This document shows, piece after piece, positions 23,675-35,228 of a stretch of DNA of 64,000 bases. Source of the DNA: Cercis canadensis. Lineage: Eukaryota; Streptophyta; Magnoliopsida; Fabales; Fabaceae. A program made the position numbers and the translations under genes. The stretch is from the NCBI GenBank assembly GCA_003255065.1, contig QAOA01003578.1, forward strand, positions 544,493-608,492, written 5' to 3'. Position 1 is the stretch's first letter; every line of letters begins with the position of its first letter. The notes under the pieces were generated by a model. The model was not told the DNA's origin and did no database searches. It worked only from the letters and a program-made list of their open reading frames with translations.

Positions 23675-24148
23675 GGCTTAGTAATTTTGGTCCTTTTTTT
23701 TAGTCACTTTTATTTAAAAATAAATAATTTAATTACTTTATATTTATAAAATATATAATTTTGGTCATTCTGTCTTTGAGTTAAAATTTTTTAGGTTAAA
23801 TTTAAGGTGTAAAATTTTCTAATTTACAATCTCACCGTTCAAATTAAAAAATTATATTTTGCGATTCTCCTATAAAATTTCAACTTGATCCAATGGTGAA
23901 ACTCAGTCNAGCCAAAAATACTAAAATTAGAAGTTTTCATCTAACCAGATATCTAGATTCATTCACCGTTAAATCGATCTAAAATTTTATACAAAGATTC
24001 AAAAGGCTTAGTTTTTTAATCTGAACGATATAATTAGAAACCAGAGAACTTTACACCATAAATTAGACATGATAAATTTTGGCTAAAAGACAGAAGGACC
24101 AAAAATGCATATTTNTTAAAATAAAAAAACTAAAATTATAATTAAACC
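23675..24148. mobile_element. foldback Mutator-type MITE, family A copy
   Basis: A 474-bp palindrome-like element. The left arm has GGCTTAGTAATTTTGGTCC and the right arm ends in AAAATTATAATTAAACC. The inner halves share CACCGTTCAAATTAAAAAATT on one side and its inverted form on the other. Imperfect 9-bp flanking repeats aaggaataa (23666-23674) and taagaataa (24149-24157) match at 7 of 9. An N at 23909 lies almost exactly at the centre of symmetry and another at 24115 in the right arm. Confidence 0.7.
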
Positions 24149-24157
24149 TAAGAATAA

Positions 24158-25789
24158 ATAAGGGTGCGTTTGAGCTCAACATCCATATATGATATACCAC
24201 AAAATTACATTTGTGATGGATCTCATATCTAATATTGGCCCAATGAAGCATGAGGTCCACCAAGAAATGATGATGTATGCTATCTGTTTTCTTTTATTTT
24301 CTTATTCATGTGATTATATATTGGAGGTAGTTCTCTTCTTGAGTCCTACACCAATCATGCTTAAGAGAGTAAGAGGCACTTAACTATTCTTTTACATTAA
24401 AATATATAGGGTCATACTCATGATCTCTAGTACATTATTCAAATTTCCTTACCACTAAGGAAGTTACTAAATAGCTTCAATTATAGAAAAAAAAAATGTA
24501 TTTGATTAAATTATTATTTTATTTAAATATTTAAAATATTATTACTCCGTTAATACTCTCTCTATATCTTACCTATTTAAATTCTCAAAACACAGTAAAC
24601 ACTTTTTAAAAAAATTATTTTTAGTGGAAAAAGACAAAGGTGATTGGCAAGAGAGAAAGGTTATATGAGTAAATTAGTTGAGAGATTTTAGACAAAAAAA
24701 AGTTAATTTATGTGTTTAGTAATTGAGGATTTAGCGGAGATAACAAGGACAAAGTTGCAAAAAAGTAATTAATGCCTCTTTGATTTTTTTAAAGCGACAT
24801 ATAAAATGAAAAAAAAAATTATTTTCTAATATGACATAGAAAAAGAAATGGAGAGAGTACTTAGTGACTTAATATATAATTATTTATTGTTAATTACATA
24901 ATTAATAATTAATAATTAACAAATTTACATAGTGACTTAATATATAATTATTTATTCAATCTCTTGCTTTTTTGAAATATAAACTTCCTCTTTAAATTAA
25001 TGTGAAACAATTTGAAAGTAATTGGTATCCAAATAGAACCAATCTTTCACTTACAAGTTGAAACAATCATATGATTTTTAATCCAAAAGTTTCTCCTAGT
25101 GATGAAAGTGCAAAATAAAAAACCAAAAAACAACAACTACGGGAATCAAGTGTCAAATTTAGGAAAAGCAAAAGAACCGTGTGTTAATTGTGTAAAACCT
25201 ACATGATGATAGTTTGATTTCCTCTTGAATGTAAAATTCTACTTGCAAATCACTTGGAATGAGAATGCAAGAATAAATTGAACCTCTACCATAAAACTCT
25301 TGATTTCTAAAACTAGAGAAGAGGTTATGTTAAATCTATAAGTCATTAGCATCTAACTCATCATATCATCTTTTGAACGGGACTCTTGTGGTCATTAAAG
25401 GTACCAACCTGATAATTGAACCACATGGTGAATGTCATTGTTGAATATTAAGGAAAAACCATAGACAATTTCACATTAATTCTCCCCACGATGAAACTTT
25501 CCACCTCTCCTTTTGTCAATGTTAAGAATTTCAACAAGTGCAGTGTATACAAGAGAAACAGGGTTGTAGTGCAATCCTTGAAATTGCGTGGCATAGACTT
25601 TTCTTAGTCATTGAAAGGAATCAATTATTGACTTCATGGCTCAAAGTAGAAGTGAACAAGAGAGAAGAAGATTTGGTTCATATGGTGAGATGTCCAAGTC
25701 AGTTTCGCTGCTTATTTTAGTTCTAGGTACAAGTACACTATCAAATATCAATGCAAATTTGTGTAGAAGATGGATAATCATTGATCCTA
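24158..25789. other. spacer, no gene seen
   Basis: AT-rich, including a short local repeat of TAGTGACTTAATATATAATTATTTATT at about 24860-24890 and 24929-24958 (only the pattern is noted). No coding sequence is recognised; the 60-codon frames at 25.5-25.8 kb lack protein features. Confidence 0.35.
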
Positions 25790-25865
25790 TGTTAAGAGTA
25801 CTTTACTGCCTTCATCTATTTTGAATTACCTGAATTAGACCCCTGGCTCACAACAGAATGAAAGG
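25790..25865. repeat. duplicate of the 3' flank of the TKPR2-like gene
   Basis: About 72 bases closely match 26551-26627, the DNA just beyond the TKPR2-like stop codon (shared words TATTTTGAATTAC, TGAATTAGA, TCACAACAGA, AATGAAAGGT). The copy ends in a perfect 12-bp hairpin at 25840-25876. Confidence 0.65.
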
Positions 25866-26315
25866 TGAGCCAGGGGAGGTGAAGTAGAATCGGAGGGAGG
25901 CAAAGTCGGCGGGTTTGAGTTTAAAGGCACTAGTGGCAATGGAGGTTGTTGAGAGAGAACATGAGGTCGCTGCAATGGAGTCCTCAGAGTGTGTTGAAGT
26001 TCTTGATCAAAATTGATGATGATGATGATGAGTTATTGCCTTATTGGTGGTAGGAGGTGATAATGGATGGTGATGATGAGGTGAGGTTGAAAACAACATG
26101 TTTTCAAGAAATCACACATGTCACTTAAGAAATTAACGGTCACATTATTACTTAACAAGCTATTTGAAAATTTTCATTTACTTTGATTAACTAGTATTAT
26201 GGAAGAACTGATTTAGCGGACAAAGTGATTATTTAAAGACTAAAATGACACTAGAAATATAGCAAAGACTAAAGTCTGTAATTTAGGAACAAAAAAGATA
26301 CTTTTACTCTTCTAC

Positions 26316-26412
26316 TTTTGAATCGACTGTGAGAAAACCTTGGATTCCTCTATTATGTTCATAAGAAGTTTGGATATGCACCAATCTAGGACACTAGCAA
26401 GGAGAAGAGAAC
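26316..26412. repeat. duplicate of the 5' flank of the TKPR2-like gene
   Basis: Matches 29489-29592 upstream of the TKPR2-like gene: TTCTACTTTTGAATC / TTCTACTTGTGAATC, then ATATGCACCAAT, TAGGACAC and AGCAAGGAGAAGA. Together with 25790-25865 it suggests a lost tandem copy. Confidence 0.6.
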
Positions 26413-26649
26413 CACTAATGTTATACCATTTGAAATTGTTTGAATTTACTTCCATGCTTATGATAAGGACAAGAAAAAATACCTTAAAGAGTGAATATTC
26501 GAGGAAAAGAAACAGAAATCAGAGATGGGGAATCGAAGTATGTCTATTTGGTTAAAAGTACTTATATTGCCTTCATTTATTTTGAATTACATGAATTAGA
26601 TACCTGGGTCACAACAGAAAATGAAAGGTACTAAAAGTCATTATGGATG

Positions 26650-29116
26650 TCACAATAAACCCTTGTCTTGGAAGCTCTTGATGCAGTCATCAAACATTTG
26701 TTCAAGGGATTTGAAAGCAGGAAACCCCAACTGAGCAATTTTAGTGGTGTCCATACTATGTGGGTTGTTATCACCTTCCTGGCTGCTGCACCTATAATAC
26801 CATCATGGAAATTCACTTTAGGCAAACTAAAAAACTTGAAAAAAATGATTGAAGAACATTATTGATGCTTCTGCCAGAATGTTTTGGCATATAAGAGAGA
26901 TTTGCAGGGGATGAGAACATTGTTTAACTCACTTGTTTACATATGGGTAGGAAGGATATTTGACCCTAAGCATTTCAATGATCTGTGACCAGTGAGCCAC
27001 TGAGCTTGAACAAATAAGCCTGCCAGATGCTTTGGGTTCCTCCATTGCCAATATGTGAGCAGCTATCACATCATCTATGTGTACAAATCCCACTGTTGTA
27101 TTTGGATATTCTTCTCTCAAACCTGTTCAAAGACTTGGCACCTCAAATTGGAAGAATAAAGGATGCAGAAGCCTTAACACAAGTAAAATTTGGAATGCAG
27201 GAGCTATATCTATATGGCACAAATAATGCATCAGAGCTCCTGCTACTAATCTAAATGCATCTTTTGGCCAAGTGTTCCTGCATTTCAGAATCAAGGGTTT
27301 GTTTTTTACTTTTTGCAGTGCCACCATGATTTTGGGAGAGAACCTTCACCTAAACATGAGATAAGTCATTATATAGAGTTTTGCAGCTTTCAATTCCCTT
27401 AATGCCTTTTTATAGAGTCTTCCCTTCACTTTTAGCTGTAAGTCTTAATCATCTTCAAATTATATCTGATATGTAGACTGTAGAGCCAATCTTAATCCAA
27501 TTTTGCTCCACAACATATCATCTTCTATCTTTTCCATAGCGAAATTTTTCTCAAGTCTGCATTCCATTGAGTTGAGAATTGAACAATATGTAAAAGGACA
27601 AAGAAGGNATTGAGTTTTGCAGCTTTCAATTCCCTTAATGCCTTTTTATAGAGTCTTCCCTTCCCTTTTAGCTGTAAGTCTTAATCATCTTCAAATTATA
27701 TCTGATATGTAGACTGTAGAGCCAATCTTAATCCAATTTTGCTCCACAACATATCATCTTCTATCTTTTCCATAGCGAAATTTTTCTCAAGTCTGCATTC
27801 CATTGAGTTGAGAATTGAACAATATGTAAAAGGACAAAGAAGGCATCAAACACATCCCTATGCCTATGCCAGCAAATCTCAACACCCATTCCTTATGGTT
27901 CAAAACTTAAAAATCTAACCTTTGACAATGCTCAGTATCATGAGCAATGTGCTGGTTGGCTGTGGGGTAAGCAGTGGACCAACAACAAAAGATGGGTTAA
28001 CAACCACTACATCCAATCCACTTTCCTTTGCAATCCTCCATGCCTCTCTCTCTGCTGTAGTCTTCGCATATGCATACCATAGCTGCATGAGTTTCAAAAG
28101 AATGTAAATAAGCAAAAACCTGTTGAAATTTTGCATTCAAAAGCGAACTTCATAAGTATGTACTAGTGTTATTACATTGTAGCGTTTGCAGTACTCTGGA
28201 TCACTCCAATTTGACTCATTAAGAGGACACACTTGTTGCACATCACAGCGGTATCTTATGGAAGAGCAAGAACCCGTGAGCACTACTCGCTTCACATTTG
28301 CTTTCACACAGGAGTTAAGGACATTCAAAGCGCCTTTTATACTTGGATCAATTAAAGTTGCCTAAAATGTTTTCCAAATCATAATAAAGAAGTTTATTTT
28401 GCAATAAAGGAAGAAAATTTAATGGTGAAACTCAACACTAGGCATATGGTAAAGTTACCTGAATGTTGTCATCATATGGTATAAGCACTGGGGATGCCGT
28501 GTGGAAAACACCATCAACACCTTGCACTGCTTCATCAAAGCTCCCTTCTGCTAATAAATCAGCTTTCAAGATCTTAAGCCTCTCATTGGCTCCATTCAAT
28601 TCCCACAAAAATCCAACCTTTTCCACATCCCCTAATCGAAATTTGAAAGAATAAGAACAAAAAAAATAAAATTATACATGGTGCTTGTTAAGCTACCAAA
28701 AGCGGGAGATAGGGCTTCAAAAAATTAAGTTACCTTGTGTTTTTTAGAACAATTAATTTTTAGTAAAATATATAAACAACATAATATAAAAAATGTGTCA
28801 AAAATATATTAAAATATTATTAAATACTTTGAGCTAGTTAAATTTAATTTTTATTAACTGTTTAAATTTTTGATAAATACCTTGTAACTCAAATCTTCAT
28901 AATAATACTAAAATCAAGGGACTTTTCAAGTAGCACTATCTCCCATTAAAAAGAGAAGTAGCTTGGCAAGCACCATACCCTAAGGGTCTTAATTTTTGCA
29001 TATAGCATACCTGGGTTTCTCACGGTAGTCCTCACTGTGTGACCCTTTTCTAGTAAGGCCTTGACCAGGTAAGCTGCTATGAAGCCAGTACCCCCTGTGA
29101 CGCAGTATTCCGGCAT
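26650..29116 (-). CDS. TKPR2: tetraketide alpha-pyrone reductase / CCR-like reductase (TKPR2-like), 6 exons
   Basis: On the minus strand, exons are 29116-29011, 28631-28459, 28361-28176, 28082-27920, 27122-26933 and 26791-26650. All junctions are GT-AG and in frame, giving 319 residues. The NADPH-binding motif [11 protein letters not shown] lies near residues 6-16. The short-chain reductase Ser is in GSCSSIRY (about 123-130), and the Tyr-Lys pair is Y158-x3-K162 in LWYAYAK. The C-terminus FQDKGLL is typical of the family. It closely resembles Arabidopsis At1g68540, which reduces hydroxyalkyl alpha-pyrones for sporopollenin in tapetal cells; TKPR2 is reported as cytosolic, with TKPR1 at the ER. 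A true cinnamoyl-CoA reductase is less likely, given the sequence and synteny. Intron 1 (28632-29010) is mostly a MITE. Intron 4 (27123-27919) holds an N flanked by a 232-bp duplication, probably an assembly error. No coding lesion is seen. Confidence 0.92.
27376..27843. repeat. 232-bp direct duplication around an N in TKPR2 intron 4
   Basis: 27376-27607 repeats as 27612-27843 (offset 236) with essentially one substitution (TTCACTTTTAG versus TTCCCTTTTAG). A single N at 27608 sits at the junction. This fits two contig ends that overlap but were not merged. Confidence 0.85.
28681..28973. mobile_element. foldback MITE, family B copy 4, in TKPR2 intron 1
   Basis: Tips GTGCTTGTTAAGCTACC and, at the right end, the reverse complement of GTGCTTGCCAAGCTACTT, with GGGAGATAG/CTATCTCCC just inside. 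The interior has ATAAACAACATAATATAAAA and the mirrored AATACTAAAATCAAG tail. It occupies 293 of the 379 intron bases, and both splice sites lie outside it. Confidence 0.75.
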
Positions 29117-29488
29117 CTCTCCTTTCTCTCGGTGCTTTTCTCAGCTTCTGTGGTATGAGTTCTAAAGTTGCAGTCTTTCCTTCACCGTTGGTGTTTTAGG
29201 CTTTCTTTATGTATTGGCGAATTGATGAACTGCAAGTTGAGAAGAACTATAGTGTCATGTGCTCTGCGTTTCACTTCGATTCTAATTGTAAACTAAAAAA
29301 CTAGTTTGGGTGGAAGACAGATGATTCACTCGATTCACGAGGGATTTATTAGTATAACACTCATGAGTCGTGACTAATATCTCACCTAAAGAGAGAAAAG
29401 AATAAAAATAGTTTGTCATTTTATATATTGGATTAGCTTAGTGTGTCAGCATAGGGGCGAGTGGGACAAAACAGTCGTTTGGGATATT

Positions 29489-29592
29489 TCTACTTGTGAA
29501 TCCACTATGAGAAAAATGGGTATGTTTCCTTGAATCAGGAGGTAACAAGTTTGAATATGCACCAATGTAGGACACAAGCAAGGAGAAGAAAA
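29489..29592. repeat. 5' flank repeat of the TKPR2-like gene
   Basis: The partner of the duplicate at 26316-26412. It lies about 370-480 bases upstream of the TKPR2-like start codon and may be part of its promoter. Confidence 0.55.
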
Positions 29593-30854
29593 TATGGGCC
29601 TTCAATGTGGGTTCATTGGGCTTATTGGGTAATTTCTACAGTTTTGTGTTGGCTAATTGGGTATGTGAACTGTGAACATGACTGGCTAAAAATTGCATGG
29701 TGTTGGAATGGGTCATTCTCCCCGTATACTTGTTCAGTCAAGGCCTCCATTAAGCCCTAACTTTCTCTTTAAATGTTAAATAATATTTTTGGATATACCT
29801 CTCCAACTTTCTCTTATCTTATTTATTTATTATTATTATTATTAAACATCCATCGAGATGGGCACTAAACATATGAATACATATTGTTCATAAAATAATA
29901 TATGCTTTTATTTAATTTTCTTCTCATAATATTTTTGAATGAATGAGTTTGAACTTGTAATTGTACTCACTAGTCACTAGGTTTATGAAAAACAGACCCA
30001 GATTTAGTCATGTGAATTGAGTCATGTTGTTTAGATCTGAACCGTACATTCTATTAAAGTTCATATGAACCATTAAAACACATTAATATTTAATTAATGA
30101 TTGAAATGAACTTTAATGAAATATACGACTCATATATAAGCAACATGACCAAATCCAAATTCATAAAAAATAGGTATTGTGAACATTATTTTTCATGTGA
30201 AACATGCAATTGAGACTCGAGAGTCAAAATCCAACCCCACGTTAGCTATTCGGTCGGGGCATCATTAGCTACTAGTATTGGACACCACTTCTACAGTTCT
30301 ACTTTTGAATTTAGTTTTTGTTTATTAAGACACAGACGCACGCACGTGTGACACAACACATAAAAACTTAAATAAATTTTAAGTGATAAATATACCTTTC
30401 TTAAATTGCCATGCTTTATTTTTAGTTAAATTAGTTTTATTTATTTTATAATAATAATAATAAAAAAGTGTCATGCTTCATATATAGATTTGGTTTTTGA
30501 TATCATTGCCTAATCATTGCTGGAACTGGTATGAAAATTGAGGAAAAGACAAAAGAGAAAGTGATGAAGGAATGATAGAGAGAAACAAAGGGGAAAAGAA
30601 AATATTATGAATGGTTAGGATTGAAATTCACTTAAGCATTGTTAGCTGACTACACTTGTCCAACTATTTGCCTCATCAGCTGAATTTGGATGAATCAGCA
30701 TAATTTAATCATAAACTTTTTGAAAAAGAATCTACTAAATTAAAAATTTAGTGAAAACCATATATACGATTAATAAAATTATTACTTAATAATCGACCCT
30801 AAAATTATATTAATTATTTAATTATCAGTCAATTTTATGGGATCCATGGTACCC
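29593..30854. other. spacer with a small foldback
   Basis: AT-rich with no gene seen. A foldback at roughly 29990-30180 pairs CATGTTGTTTAGATCTGAAC / ATTAAAGTTCAT with a mirrored TGAACTTTAATGAAAT / AAGCAACATG stretch, so it is probably a MITE. Confidence 0.4.
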
Positions 30855-31179
30855 TAATTCAACATAAAATTCTACTTTCGGTATATTCCTTTTTCAATTT
30901 TCCTTTTATGTTCGTGGAACAACAGAAGAATAAGATAGGGTGGTTAATATTAATGTTAGGTTATCATGCTTGATAAATGCTTTAACTCAGCTTTACACCT
31001 GTCCTTTTCATCTTAGNTAATTCAACATCAAATTCTACTTTCGGTATATTCCTTTTTCAATTTTCCTTTTATGTTCGTGGAACAACAGAAGAATAAGATA
31101 GGGTGGTTAATATTAATGTTAGGTTATCATGCTTGATAAATGCTTTAACTCAGCTTTACACCTGTCCTTTTCATCTTAG
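30855..31179. repeat. 162-bp direct duplication around an N
   Basis: 30855-31016 repeats as 31018-31179 (offset 163) with about one difference (CAACATAAAA versus CAACATCAAA), and a single N at 31017 between them. Interpreted as an unmerged contig overlap rather than a biological tandem repeat. Confidence 0.85.
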
Positions 31180-34100
31180 TCCATATCATTTGCAGCTGCC
31201 AAAAATTCCCAGCTGGAAAAGGAGCTTTAATTGGTGGCATTAGTTTAAGCATTTGCAGTCAAGTTAGTTGGCTGGTGGTTGGTTCAACTCTCCAAATTAA
31301 TAGGCCTCACTTACTAATAATAGTAAGAAATGGGACCAAATAAAAAATATACTACCGTGAAATTAAATGATCCTAACTCATGGGAACACAGTTTTATGAT
31401 TGAGTAATGATATTGTCACGAACTTTTGTCCTTGAAATATTTACAACGGTACTATATACTGTATACACGTGACAGAATCTGAGTCAAACAGAGTAAAGTT
31501 TAAATAGAACTAGACTAGATGATTACAAGGCTCATTTCTTAAAGAGAGAATTTCATATTTGAGGTATCCCTTCAACAAAAATAAAGATTTTTAAAGTGCT
31601 CCCTCACATTTAGAGGTATTTCGGGAGCAAGACCTTTAAAGCAAAAATAACTTGCCAAACGGTTTAATTTGTGGAATGTTATTTATAGAGTTACTGTATA
31701 ATGCTTAATAGTCTAAAATAAAGAGAGAAATTGTGTTCAGTCATTTCTCTCATTTTGAATGGGGAAACATGAGAAGGACAATAGCCAGTCGTAAGGTTGA
31801 CATGAAAGTGAAAAATTTTAAATGCTTTTTATTGTGTGGTCGTCATGAAGCTGATACATGCTTTAATGTGGGATCACTCCCGTGCCTTCTATGAGAAGAG
31901 AGAGCAGAAAAATAATATAATATAATTCTCTCGCTGCAACCTTCAACAGTTCAACTCCGAGAGGGAAAGTAAGGTACCACTAGAAAGAGGATAGGTTATA
32001 CAGGTACTAGATCAGGAAGTTATAACTAGGCCAACCAAAATGGAGAGGAGACAGCAACATTATCTAAATGTAATTGCACATCTTGCTTGAAATTTTAAGC
32101 TTTTTAAGAATAATTAGTGAGTATCATAAATAGAGTAAGAAGAACCTTTATCCCTTGATACAATGCTGATAGTAATTATTTAAATATTCTTCTTGTCTTA
32201 TCCTAAATGTTTGGGTCTTTTGAAGTAATAAAGTTTTGATAAGAGGGGAAGCAAATTCATTTTTGAGAGAGTTGTTTTTGTTCCCATTGCACGGACATAT
32301 AACCAACAAGCTAACTTTTCTATACTAAAAATGAAAAGCTGGAGATATAATATTTTTTTATAACCAATATGTCTTTCTTTTGGCCTTCATACCTAAAAAA
32401 TAACAATATTTCCATGATCGATGTTTGATATAATATATATTATGATCATGACCTACATTACTGTGACTGCATGCGTCAAGCATAAACTTATAATTATGTT
32501 CTTGTTTTCTTAATTCAGTAATGTAGAGAGATAGAAACCAATTAATTGATTAATGACAAATTCATATTAGTGACAAAAAATGAAATAAATATGCATGAAT
32601 AAATTATCACTTTGTGCTTGTAACAGTTGATTTGGATTAGGTACAAACTATAGAGTCAAACCAAGTAAAGCTTATGACCGAAAATAAAAACCAAAGTAAA
32701 ACTTTGGCATTTTTGGATCAACAATCGCATACTTTAAATGAACGACGCGTAAGCTTGGATTGCTTAAAATTCACCAAGTGTGAACAAGGGTTCAAGCTTG
32801 TCTTAACTCTTGAGTATATCAGATATGAAGCTTAAAACAAGTATGCCATGTAAAACAAGGAAGCTAGTTGCCAAAGAAGGTACAAGGAAGTATTGCACCG
32901 TGGACTTTGAAAAATCTTATGAAATGAGAAGGGATGCGTTAAAGAAGATTGTTCACAGCATGGAGAAAGTGAATGAGAAGATATTATTAATGCAAGTATG
33001 AGCTTTAACACGTGTACTTTGCAAAAAGGAACTGTGTGAGGGTAAACTAAAAGTTAACTTTGGTATGCAAGGGTATGAAGGCTAGAACTCAAGACCTTAA
33101 ATGAATTACTTGAAATTTGTTTAACTTCATATGGTTGAGCTTGACTTGATTATCGATCCCAATGACGTTAAAACTCAAGTAAGTCCTATATGTAGAAGAG
33201 AAAATGATAGAAATACATTTTTTATTCCTGAAATTTGACCAACTTTCAATTGGGTACTTAAAAAAAATTCAATTTTTAATCAGGCTCAATTCCAGGCAAG
33301 TTAATAAAAAAAATTCAGTAAATTTTATTGATATGTGTAAATTTTAAGGATCAGAAGGTATATTTTTTTTTTTAAAAAAAGAATTTGGTATGGATTTTAG
33401 GGTAAGCAAAATATAAAAAAAAAATGAAGAAATAAGAACTGTTGGTACAACCCTGTATTTAATTTGAAGAGAAAAGTAGAAGTTGTAATGGATATTGGCT
33501 AATTAATAAAAGAAGGAATTTAAAGACAGTAAAAAAAAAAAAAAAAGGCAAACCCATAACAGACCTTAAAAAACTAAACATGTGTTAGAATCTTGAGTAA
33601 CTCAAAAACCTTTTTGCTTAATTTGCAAATTGCATTACTATGAGAGGAATTGATTACAGATTATAATGGGATAATTAATTTGTCAACTCTTTCCTAGTTT
33701 TAAACACAACAAAATTACAAGGGAAATAAAAAGAAAGTTGAACTAACTGGGCATTGAGGTAAGGCTTCTGCTACAAGAAACTTCATCAGTTACAAGACAT
33801 ATACCTTGTGTTTGCAACCAAGAACCACCACCAATCTACCATATATACACAGAAATTGTCATCACAAAGAGGCAGCAAAAAAATACATAAATAAAGAAAT
33901 AAAATAGACAGCCAACACTTTAATTACAAAAGCTACAGATTGCGCCAAACCGTCTTATTAAGTACGTGAAGATTGAGAAAGTGACAATTTTCGTCAATGA
34001 AATTAAATATTGAATTGCCAACTGTTGTAACCTACTCCTACCAATTATTAATGGTCACCATCTCTTTTCATTATGGTTGTTTTGCACACCCTTATTTTTC

Positions 34101-34603
34101 CTTCTAATTAATTCTACTAAATTGTGGTCATTTATTTATTTTGATGTTTTGCACACCCTTATCTGTGTTTGTGGAGTCTATGAAGCCACTTGGATTTGGA
34201 TGCTAAAGCAGCTAAACCCTAAACTTGCTATTCTGGACTTGGGTTCATTGTCTCTTGCAAAATCACTGTCGTGAATCAAATGGATGTGGAAAAAAACTCA
34301 TAAATTTGCTAAACCCACTATGAGCAAGTCCCTGGGGGAGGAAATTATTGAAAAATTAGACACCAAGTTAACACAGGTCAAGAACCCCTTAATTGAACAA
34401 CAAAAGGAAAAAAGATTTTAAAATATGAGGTAAAGATTATTGAATTGCTTGAATTCGAAATGTAAGAAGGATACAAAACCACCACAATCTTATCATAAAA
34501 TTTACTTTATAATGAAGAGATTAGAAAAAGGTTATTTTTCAACCATCTAACTTGTTAAATCATGATTTGATGGGATTATAATTTTGGTGAAAAACTCGTC
34601 TCT
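31180..34603. other. spacer, no gene seen
   Basis: AT-rich. A 63-codon frame at 32810-33001 has a fairly protein-like, Lys-rich composition but no start context, family or partner exon that I recognise. GTTTTGCACACCCTTAT occurs twice (34078, 34146). Nothing else can be supported. Confidence 0.35.
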
Positions 34604-35228
34604 TGGGTATTTGGTAGACGAATTCTTTTTTCGTTCATGAGAATCATGTTTCTTAAGAATGGTGATTCTAGAAAATGTTATAAATGCGTTTAGTTAGCCT
34701 TAAACATTTATGGGAATGTTAGACAATGTTTCTTAAAAAAAAATTAACTCCACGTTTATTCTAATATAATTGTCTTGGGAATCTTACTATTGTTTTCAAA
34801 AATACCCCTATCTATTTTAAGTCAAAGAAAATAATTAAATTACTTCTTATAATTAATAAATATTTATTTAAAATGATTCCTTATTTAAACTTAAGAATAA
34901 GTAAAAAATAGCACTAGAAACTAGCAAAAATATAATATAAAATAAGGTATAAACAAAAATAAAATAATTTTGGCATTAGTATGATAATGCCATTAATGAA
35001 AAGTATATTTAATTTTTTAGGTTTAAATTTTTTTTTCCATGGTATGGGAATCTAAGATTCCTACCACTCCCTATTAAAAAGTTTTGGTGAAAAACTTGCT
35101 CTAAAATCATTCTCGAGAATCCTACTTTCTCAAGAATGTTTTTTAGAAATCTTGTATCAAACATAAGAACATTAGTTTCTCAAGTTGAGATTCTCAATAA
35201 ACTAAAAAAAATTCATCTACTAAACGCC
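34604..35228. mobile_element. non-autonomous foldback element, ~625 bp
   Basis: The left end GGGTATTTGGTAGACGAATT mirrors the right end (reverse complement of AATTCATCTACTAAACGCC). Pairing continues inside through GAGAATCATGTTTCTTAAGA versus an inverted TTTCTCAAGTTGAGATTCTC-like stretch. No clear target duplication was found, so the class (hAT-like or other) is uncertain. Confidence 0.5.

Noticed and set aside
32810..33001. 63-codon Lys-rich plus-strand frame
   Set aside because: Composition is plausible for protein but there is no family, neighbouring exon or start context to support it.
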